Source: Ostrinia nubilalis (taxonomy: Eukaryota > Arthropoda > Insecta > Lepidoptera > Crambidae). Taken from it: a stretch of 64,000 bases of DNA. The stretch spans positions 2,110,501 through 2,174,500 of the forward strand of contig NC_087112.1 of the NCBI RefSeq assembly GCF_963855985.1, in the 5' to 3' direction. The translations under genes were made by a program, and so were the position numbers. Positions within the stretch are counted from its first letter, which is position 1. The number at the start of each line of letters is the position of its first letter. The notes beneath the pieces were generated by a model. The model worked only from the letters and a program-made list of their open reading frames with translations, was not told the DNA's origin and made no database searches. Positions 55,216 through 64,000 of this stretch are shown here, piece by piece.

Positions 55216-55857
55216 GAGGTATTGTGACCTACACTTAAGAAGGTATTTTTTAGTATAAATGTCTTTATAAGAAGTTTATTAACTCCAGACATACCTACTT
55301 GCGCTTGCAGATGATCCAGATTTCTCCGAAGGCTGAATTCCAATCGAAAATAGTTTTTACACGAGAACAGATTTATATTATCTTTGATACTGCTTGCTCC
55401 ATTTATTCAAAACACTCCACTAACTATTTTCAAATCTCAATGTTTTTATTGGTGTCAATTCTTTCTGCAACTATCGCGCTATCAAAGAAGCTTTAAAATT
55501 TATTTCTTTTGTAAGTAGACTTTTAAAAAGCTCTTTTACCCGTCCCAGAACTACTTTAATCCTACCACTGCTTCGGGACATTAAAAGGGCAGGTGCTGAA
55601 ACTCAGTCCCTTTAAAAAGGACTTTACGTCACTTTTAGAGGTAATATTATTCAGCCCTATGATGTCACCAAACTCCCACATTGTTACTCAAAACGTGAGT
55701 AAGTTTCCCTGAAATCGGCCAACATCACCATCACGGCCAGAAAATAAACAAATTTAATGAACAACGACAAATCACGTGTCGCTCTGTCACAGAGTCATTA
55801 AAATGCAGTAGGGATGTGAACGATAATTATATCGATGAACTAGTCGATATATCGATA

Positions 55858-56037
55858 ATGAGGGTTTTCGCGATTGAAAAATCCGCCAGATGGCAATACG
55901 TAGACGCGAGGTCCAAATGCTGCATGATTGGTTATTTTTGACATGACATTGACAGATATGTCAAAATCCACCAATCACGCAGCAGTCAGACCCTACATCC
56001 ACGTCCTGGTGGATTTTTCAATCGCGAAAACCCTCAT
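55858..56037. mobile_element. MITE-3 copy
   Basis: 180 bp, ATGAGGGTTTTCGCGATTG ... CAATCGCGAAAACCCTCAT. It differs from the 7518 copy by an extra segment (CACGCAGCAGTCAGACCCTA) before the right arm. Confidence 0.88.
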
Positions 56038-56782
56038 TTGAATCGAAGCCAAAACATTGGCATATCGCAGCGAAATAAATGACGTCGATGCAATAATGCA
56101 CCTTAATAATTTGCTGGGCAACTGCAACAGTTGCTATTATAGAGGTTCTATCAAGTTTCAGAAGTTACCTAACCAAAACTAGTTTCATTGTGTGAAAAAC
56201 ATTATTTATACCGTGTTACTACATTTTAGCAATAAATGACTGTCACTCTACAAAGTTACTATTACGACTATGATTCTCAGAATCAATAAATGCAAATATT
56301 TTCTGTTTCACTATCAAACAAACCTTTAAAATTGACATAATTCAATTTATTTTTGGCTGAGGTAAAGTCGATATTTTTATCGATATTGAACACCTTGTGT
56401 GCCTATTCACCAGTTGCTATGGGACTATTTCTATGAACTACAAAAATAGTTCTACGGATGTGCAAACGGCTGCTCCTACACACCTCTCCGCAATAAATCT
56501 CTCATCCCTTTCTGACGTATGGACGTGTTCACAGAAATATGTTTCTATCTCGTTCTACACACCTACATGTGGAAGCTCAAGGAGAGTCAGTTCGTAAAAC
56601 TATGAATGAATGGCTTAAGCCGTAAAGAACTAATAGAATTATGATTTACAGTTTAATAGATTGATTTACATATGAAAAGATTTTAAATTGAGCATGGGAT
56701 TGGATAGCAAATGTCATTCCATGGTAGTTTTATCAAATGATTGAATCCAATGGCAGACATATATTGAGACCATTTATATTGG

Positions 56783-57016
56783 ACTAGCTTTCCGCCCGCG
56801 GCTTCGCCCGCGTGAATTTTGTCTGTCACAGAAAAACTTAATCTCGCGCGTCCCTGTTTCAAAAACCGGGACAAAAACTATCCTATGTCCTTTCCCGGGC
56901 CGGGACTCAAACTATCTCTATGCCACTTTTCATCAAAATCGGTTCAGTGGTTTAGGCGTGAAAGGCAGACAGACAGACAGACAAAGTTACTTTCGCATTT
57001 ATAATATTAGTATAGA
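56783..57016. repeat. Lepidopteran CTAGCTTTCCGCCCGCGGCT repeat
   Basis: It opens ACTAGCTTTCCGCCCGCGGC, has AAAATCGGTTCAGTGGTTTA and a CAGACAGACAGACAGA run, and ends TTTATAATATTAGTATAGAT. Opposite orientation to 17501-17690. Confidence 0.82.
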
Positions 57017-59084
57017 TGAATATTAATTACAGTTACAGGACACAGGATAGCTGCCCCTCCTGGAAATTATGCCTGACCTGCCCCCTAGAGCTTGACGCTG
57101 GCCTACGCCCAAGATTTTGACGTACCTACAAAATCTTAGGACAAAATCTAGTCTCTATCTACATTTTGAGGTCATTATTTCCTACTTTAAATTTAAAAAA
57201 TTCATCAACTTCTCCTGGTTCCAACATCCTTTTTCAATACAAGAATAGTCCATAAATAAAATACCACAAAACTTAGCTTGTAACACAGTGAACAGTGATA
57301 TTGTTAGGCACTCACTCTTCCACCAAGCTCTACAGGCGCTAATGAGATGCGTTGCACAGTGAATAATGTTAGCGCTCGTTTTTGCCGTCCTAAATTGCCT
57401 TACATCACCGCCATGTTAATTAGAATCGTAAATAGTGTCGAAGATAACATGGACAACGAATTCCCAAGGTCATTCGTCTGGCTCCACGTTCATATACTCG
57501 TATATATGTTAGGGTTAGGGTTGTTAGCAGTTCAAATTCTATATTTAGTTACATACAGGTTTTTCTTGAGCAAACTTTGCAGGAAGAACTTAAATAAAGT
57601 TAACTCCTGTAAAATAAGCATAACTAACTACAGTTAGGAGGTATCATCACTTCAACGAAGATGCTTATGCCAGACTCAAAGGGGCAGGCAATGGATTTTT
57701 AGTTATTGGGATCTTAACAATAAACTAACTAAGTACTTCTATACTATGCCCATTTATTGTATTTGACTACTTCAGCGTAAAAAAACTTGCTAGCCTTATC
57801 AGAGTATGTTCAAGATGTTACCTAATCATCAAAATCTCCTTGGTCGAGAATTTTGCAAGAAGTTTCCGCAAGTCAGCAAAATGCAAGAAGATGGTTGTCA
57901 ACCCTAATCTGGTGCACGATATGGGTCCGACTGGTTTCGGCCAAGAATTTATTTTGGATTCAAAACACCGCGCATTCAGCGAAACGTCTCGTAAAAACAA
58001 AATACGATTAGGAGTTGAAAGAAAAACGTTTATTTGTCGACTCGTTCTGTAGAGAATTCAGACTGTTTTTGAACTTGAAAACAGCTTAGCTTTGCCATTT
58101 GAATTGGCAAGTTTAAATCTAAGGGAATGGGATCATTGGACAGACAAACAATAATGAAGTAGGCGGGATGGGTTCGGAAGGCGAATATCCAAGAGATGTC
58201 AAGTAAGGTCACGTTCTGTGGTGGTTAAGATGGTATTTTTCACTTTCCATAAATAATCCCCTGAGTAACGGCCTTTATGCTACGACTCTACGTAATTGTA
58301 TTTAAGACTAAGCTTGTTGTTCTTCCTCGGTTTATGTAGACTCCCAGCCAGAGTCAGTCCGAGAATAGATTACTGTATAACAAACTTTATTGCATATTAC
58401 AGTAATATTTTTAACCTTTAGAAGATTATATTGCCATGTGAGAACTAAAATAGATCTGACACGACTGCCTGACATTGGCTGAATGCAGTAAACGGAGTCA
58501 TTACAATAAAGACTGATAGACAAACAAAGATAGTGCACGACGTCATCTGCAAATGAAATGCGTTTAAGATTAGCTTGATAGTTAATTTAAATTAATAAAG
58601 TAATTACATTATACATAGTTCAAGATCTCCAATTAAAAACGTAGGATAGTCTGTTGTACTATCGATTGAATCTTACAAGAATTTCCGCGATCAGTTTTCC
58701 AAGTAAATATCACGTTTTGATGGACTCTTGCTCTGCTAAAAAAGGCTAGTGCTTTTCAAAGATGCCAGTTGAAATTAGCTGAATGATGATGATGGTAATA
58801 GGTAGTACAATTGGTACAATAGTCAAAAGCAACCATGTCTAAAAACGATCTCTTCCAAACATTCTTCGTGAAAGACAGTTTTTTGTAGGCGAGAAGGCGC
58901 ATAAGAATATCGAATCAGAAACAAATGAAAATGTTCTCAAAGCCATCGATTCCATACAAATTGATTTTATGAAACGAGTGTAACACCTTCAACGCAGTGT
59001 GTCAAGGCGCCAGCGGCGTAAACAGACGTGAATAACGCAAGGCAAAGCAAACAACATTTAGTATGAAAGAGTGTTAATGAACAG
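57017..59084. other. No gene recognised
   Basis: The 96-residue frame at 57347-57637 has a hydrophobic stretch but no family resemblance; other frames are short. No repeat recognised. Confidence 0.4.
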
Positions 59085-59089
59085 GATTA

Positions 59090-59695
59090 TTGGGATGTTA
59101 CGTACTAAAAGTATGTAAAATATTTCTTGGAATCAATCTGGACGCGAATTTGACTTGGAAGGAACATGTATCTAGTGTCTGCCAAAAAATTAATAGATTT
59201 GCGTTTGCCTTATACCGCCTTGCAAAAATTAGTGATCAAAAGACAGCACTTGCTGCGTATCACGGCTACGTCTGCTTAAATTTAAGATATGGTCTTGTTC
59301 TGTGGGGAAACTCGGTCGATATCCAGCGTGCCTTTTTAATTCAAAAAAAGTGTCTGAGAGCTATTTGTGGTGCTGGGCCAATGGATTCATGTCGACCAAT
59401 ATTTAAAAAACTTAATTTGCTGACATTACCATCAATGTATATTTTTGAAATATGTATATTTACTAAGAACAATATTAATTCTTTTCAAACGAAACGAGAG
59501 ATTTGTACATTTTTTACACGGTATCCTAATCGTTTGGTGGTACCGTCTTGTTCAACGACGAATTTTCAGAGAAATTGCTACTTTATGTCTATAAAACTGT
59601 ACAATAAACTTCCGGACGCAATGAAGGACTTACCCACTAAGCAATTTAAATACCAGCTTTATAAATTGTTAAGCGACAAATGTTTTATAGCATAA
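59090..59695 (+). pseudogene. 5'-truncated non-LTR retrotransposon, end of ORF2
   Basis: The frame begins abruptly in FLGINLDANLTWKEHVSS, the segment after the reverse transcriptase core, and runs through LNLRYGLVLWGNS and LYNKLPDAMKDLP to a TAA at about 59695. It is the same post-RT region as in the 2327-5203 element (FLGITLD, GIMLWGKA, FYNKVPDKYKELP), but only distantly similar, so a different LINE family. The endonuclease and catalytic core are absent, typical of incomplete reverse transcription at insertion. Confidence 0.88.
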
Positions 59696-60013
59696 ATGAA
59701 TTTATTAATTGCAAATTTTAAAGAAATTGACACTGTTTTTCTATTATATATTTTTTTTTAATCGAAATGTATTTTGTTTATTATTATTGAATGTATAATA
59801 TCATCATTGTTAATTAATTAATTATTTTAGTTGAATTTTTATAATCTTAGAGACTTATTTATTTGGACATAATTGTGTGCTTTCTGTTTCACTGTATGTT
59901 GCATGCCAATTGTCGTTGGTTAGATGTGTGAAACGAACATTCATTGTTTATCACTACTTTGTACCACATTTACCGCAATAAAGAAATTCTATTCTATTCT
60001 ATTCTATTCTAAA
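59696..60013 (+). mobile_element. 3' UTR and ATTCT tail of the truncated LINE
   Basis: An AT-rich 3' UTR leads to AATAAAG and a run of ATTCT pentamers (59985-60011), the simple-sequence tail at which this LINE type ends. Confidence 0.8.
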
Positions 60014-60210
60014 AATATACCGACAGCCTAACCAGTTTTAGACTGCTAAAATTTTAATTCTAATACCACTCTCTTTTGCTAAGCAACTGCTCTGAGTTTT
60101 AAAGGTAAGTACTCAGCTACCCATCAAGGTGTTTAATGGATGGCTTCTGATCCTGGAAGATGTCAAAGTTTTGCAAATGCTGAAATGAACAACTTCGGAC
60201 CCTCCTCCTC

Positions 60211-60365
60211 CTATGTTCTTCTGATTAATTTGTTACGGGTCCAAAGACAGTTAATTAACTTTCGCCCGGAACAAACTTGGCCTGCAGGTTGGGTTTTTAT
60301 GGCGGGCAAGCTGCAGATCCTGGCTACCCAGGAGTTGCATCGGTGGAAAAGAGAGGTGAGAATAC
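60211..60365. repeat. Dispersed repeat, relative of 6409-6561
   Basis: CTATGTTCTTCTGATT, GGGTCCAAAGACAG, GCAGATCCTGGCTACCCAGG in the same order as the MED26-intron copy. Confidence 0.65.
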
Positions 60366-62230
60366 TTAGTCCGTAACATTCAACATTTTATGTTTGCAGT
60401 TTAGACGTTTACATGTTGTGTCGTGAAAAACAACGGACGCTATGAATAAGTATTTTTACATTAATATCAACAAAACAAACTCTAACCAGTAAAAGGTCGT
60501 TCGCATAAAAATAAGTGTATTAAAACAATACAAATGATCTCATTCACCTGCTGTTCAAAACGGACTTGATGTGATGCCAAAATATCCGCAGACATTTTTT
60601 GAAATGTTTGACAAAGATAATAGTTTCAGTTTTAACTCAAATCATAATATTTCTTCATTAAATTCGCTGAATATGACAGCAAACTTCCAGGATCCAACTT
60701 AAACTTCTTCAATCCATTCAGATACCTACTAACACCTAATGTGAAAATGTTTTCCTTTTTGGTGGTAGAGACACTTAACGCACTCGTAAACACTTCGTGG
60801 CATGCAGTGGTGGCATGGAAACAGTAAAGTACTTAAGTAGGTATAAACCAGCTAGCGGTTCAATTGTATTCATGTCCCTAGTGAGTGACTTGTAGATAGT
60901 CGTAAATAAAGACTCGTATGTGCATAAGCATTTACATTAAGTAAAATCATTATCACATTGTTAAACTAAAACTAGTATTTTAATTGAAATTCTTCCTAAG
61001 ACTGCTGCTATAGGCGCTACGGTCATCACACTTGTTTGTTACTTCTTCACGTCTAAACGGCTGGAGCGAATTTAATAAAATTTGGTGTGGAGTTAGCTGA
61101 CACCACTGACACCCTGGATTAACACATAAACTATTTATTTATCATAATAAACCACGGGTAACACCGCGGGGCAGAGCTAGTTTATCATAAATAACAGAAA
61201 TTATATTCTTATTTCCTTCCCTCTCTCCAATCATCAACCAAAGCCTTAGATACGATTACATAACAGGCGGAAGCACAGAAATCTAGGCCGAAAGCCAGGT
61301 CTAGATCCGAAGCTTCCTGACTGAGTCAGAGGAAGCCCAGTTGGTCACCGGCCAACAGATGAAATCGAAAATAAACTATAGTAAACGCTAATTATACACT
61401 GTAGTTTTGGTGTTTTAAAACAAGGACGTTGGAGGACGAACGTGTTGAAAACAAAAAGAGAATGTAGAGGAAAGTTGCAAAAGATTCAAAGTGAAAAGGA
61501 ATTTGTAGAAATCTAAACAATTGAAATGTAACCGTTAAATAGGTACTTACTTACTTTAAAAAGAGTTTAAAATAAATCCCGACGTGACACAGCTCCGGCT
61601 AATCCATCATATTTAGTGGACCTTGACACGAATGACCACTTAAGGCCAAACTTGCGAATAACATTAGTAATAAGTATTCCACGTAAGTCCAGAATAGCCT
61701 TACACGTCGTATGCCCTTGGTAAAGCGATTTAGTTGGAGGAAAAATAATAGTTTTCTAAGAACTATCTCAAAATAACCGTCGTTGTTATTGAAGCACATT
61801 TTTGATTGAGTGCGCCAACTTTTGCAATAACAAGATATTTTGTTTGTTTTCGCTATTTCGGGACTATTTTCCTACCGCGCTGCAGCCCCTGTGTAGTCAG
61901 GATCTACAACTTGACTGATAGTTGTGTGAAAACTTAACCAGTGGTTCTAACATTTTGATTTAAACACCCATCTAATGAGTACAATACAATGAATGACTGC
62001 CAGACTGCATAATTATCCAATCCTTGGCATTTACAAGCTCTAAAAGACATTCAAGACAGCTTATTGCTTTATCAATCCTTCTCGTAATAATCTTAACATT
62101 AGTAAAGTGATGATTGACGATAACTTTCTGCAGTGAAGCCGAGGATAGAATACTTTTGCCGCAATAAAGAAAACTTCCTTCATGATCATGTGTCCAAATC
62201 CTGAAAAAAATACCAACTGGTGTTCCCAAG
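60366..62230. other. No gene; short lepidopteran repeat remnant at 61040-61185
   Basis: 61040-61185 (GGCTGGAGCGAATTTAATAA ... GGGTAACACCGCGGGGCAGA) resembles a decayed member of the GCGGGCGAAGCCGCGGGC family. The rest shows nothing I can name. Confidence 0.4.
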
Positions 62231-62928
62231 TATACAGGGTGGAAACGATAAGTGATCTCATTCGATTATTTCTGAACTACACAAGATATTGACAAACTGA
62301 TTACTGATCCTGAAAGTGCTTCACGAGCTCTTTCAAACGATATTAGTAATAGGTTACAGAATTAACTGGATCTATCCTAAAATTCAATGTTTTCTGCCTC
62401 CATACTAAATGTATGCCACTATGCTAGCCACACAATATTAGAAGTGTTTTTTTTTTATTTTAAATAATAAACACTTAAACTTAACTCGTAAATTGCATTC
62501 TTATTTAATATTATTCACGGAAAACATTGGTTTTAGGCTTTACTTGCTATAATATTATCAAGACATGATGAGTGCCATGACTGTGGCAGTAGTAAATGTA
62601 TGGAAGCTGGAAACATTGATTTTTCGGATAGATCCAGTTTATTTTATAACTTATTATTGGTACCGTTGGATAGAGCTCGTGAAGCACTTTCAGGATCAGT
62701 AACCAGTTTTTGGATATCTTGTATAGTTTTTAATATTATGTGATTTTACTAAATGTATGGAGACTGGAAACATTGAATTTTCAGATAGATCCAGTTTATT
62801 TTGTAACCTATTATTGGTACCGTTGGATAGAGCTCGTGAAGCACTTTCAGGATCAGTAACCAGTTTTGGATATCTTGTATAGTTTAGAAATAATCGAGTG
62901 AGATCACTTATTGTTTCCACCCTGTATA
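62231..62928. mobile_element. TIR element (TATACAGGGTGGAAACGATA), longer relative of 91-519
   Basis: 698 bp. TATACAGGGTGGAAACGATA and GTGATCTCATTCGATTATTT at the left are inverted at the right (AATAATCGAGTGAGATCACT TATTG, ending CCACCCTGTATA). Internally the CTGAAAGTGCTTCACGAGCT and TCAATGTTT modules are repeated and inverted two or three times. Confidence 0.85.
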
Positions 62929-64000
62929 GTTCCTTCTGAATATCTACGAGTGTTATCGTCAACTGATTACACCCCGCCTATTCCCGAGCCGTTGAACCAA
63001 CATTCGTAATATTTCTCTGCCATTTCCATGATCCTCGTCGATGGCTGCCGGCCAAGTTTTAATATTAGCGTCCGATACATGATGTCATCGCACTGTTTAC
63101 ACGCCGGCCGAATATTGTTTGAGGATTTGACTGTGAAGAGGCAGAAATCAAGAGAATAGAGGTCCACCAGTCTGAGTCCAACTCAGATTAATTTAAAAGG
63201 GAATAAAACACCCCTACTTAATCCAAATGTTTCTGGAATAGGAACAATCTTATAACCCTTTATACACACACTCAGTAGGAGGTAGCAAACTTTGTTTTAT
63301 TTCTAGCTATTCTGTGATTTTTTGGCCATCTCTTTTGATGTCAAAGCCCTTTCACAAAGTTTATTATCGAATACGCCAAAACTTTTTGTTTAAAAATCTT
63401 CTGTTTCACATTGACTCAGTTTATTATACGAGTATTTCTAAAGTTGTTGGAGTTGCGGTACGAGTGTTAAAATCTTCGTGCAAGCTCCACAAATCGATCG
63501 TGACATGAATTCTAATGGTTAATGCTAACTGTGGCGGATATTACTCATTCGGTTTGTGGGAAACTTTTTTTGTTAAAACTAAGTAAACTGTTCTTTTGCC
63601 TACCTAAAACTGAAAGCGATGCGGTTGCCAAGTAACGCAAGTTCTTTCTTAGTTGCATTGATTTTAATGTGATTTCCCAATTAATAATAGCTCATTCAGG
63701 TTCTTCTTCATTCCCGTCTATGTAAAAGCAGGACTACTCATTCAAAATTATGTCATCGCGTAATGACTGTTCTCCCTAACTTGTATGAGTATCGAACCCT
63801 TTCAGTTACCTTCAGTGAGTAAGTAATACGTTCAAAACCTCAAGTCAGCTGACGCACTGCGGTTTCGTTGCGTCCGCGCCGAAATAGCGGTGAGAAACGA
63901 GCACAAGGCTGATACTGAATCCTGGAATTGTCCGAGCTGAATCAGGCTCGAAGGACCATTTGATCATCTTGTTTATGGGCTGAATCGACGGAGTTATGAG
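62929..64000. other. No gene recognised
   Basis: No splice-flanked frame, RNA gene or repeat structure that I can identify. Confidence 0.45.

Noticed and set aside
57347..57637. 96-residue frame with a hydrophobic segment
   Set aside because: No recognisable family, no splice or promoter context, and the length is within what AT-rich random DNA gives.

Overview
This window looks like nuclear DNA from a moth or butterfly (Lepidoptera). It is AT-rich intron and intergenic DNA with small GC-rich exons flanked by GT/AG. It carries many TA-flanked palindromic MITEs, repeat families common in lepidopteran genomes (AACCGACTTC repeats, GATGAT-tailed RTE LINE ends, GCGGGCGAAGCCGCGGGC repeats), non-LTR retrotransposons and a tRNA-derived SINE. 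No prokaryotic gene organisation is present. No database or splice software was used; exon models come from reading frames, phase continuity and splice sites.

Left part (about 0.7-19.2 kb, + strand): the last six coding exons of MED26, the Mediator subunit (702-912, 5940-6054, 8627-8843, 15551-15686, 16610-16786, 18318-18800). They join in phase to 445 residues and end in the family-typical LPYV-x-x-D tail; the N-terminal TFIIS-N part lies left of the window. The introns hold an antisense LINE with a full-length-looking ORF2 (2327-5203), many MITEs, and an antisense first exon of a THAP-domain gene (17762-17868).

Middle (19.2-30 kb): intergenic DNA with a 22-bp minisatellite (19.8-20.6 kb), a hAT-like element with 8-bp target duplications (22.83-24.29 kb), a 114-bp-arm palindrome and several TIR elements.

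Right-middle (30-42.4 kb, - strand): a complete 13-coding-exon gene for a 571-residue low-complexity protein. I could not name it. It has two LD-like leucine/aspartate motifs, Cys-x2-Cys knuckles and a Cys-rich C-terminus ending in a CaaX box (CVIM). From 42.4 to 64 kb I find no convincing coding exon, only repeats, one 5'-truncated LINE (59.09-60.01 kb) and TIR elements.

Main observation: in both genes, pieces made of an exon 3' end, its 5' splice site and the first intron bases have been tandemly amplified into the downstream intron. This has happened at six separate exons: MED26 exons A (4 copies), B (2) and C (about 30, 6.3 kb), and exons 3, 6 and 8 of the minus-strand gene. I saw no acceptor-side duplication. 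One palindromic MITE family sits 8-24 bp downstream of the donors of several of these exons. Some copies keep the open frame, so they could act as decoy donors, retained coding sequence or alternative exons.
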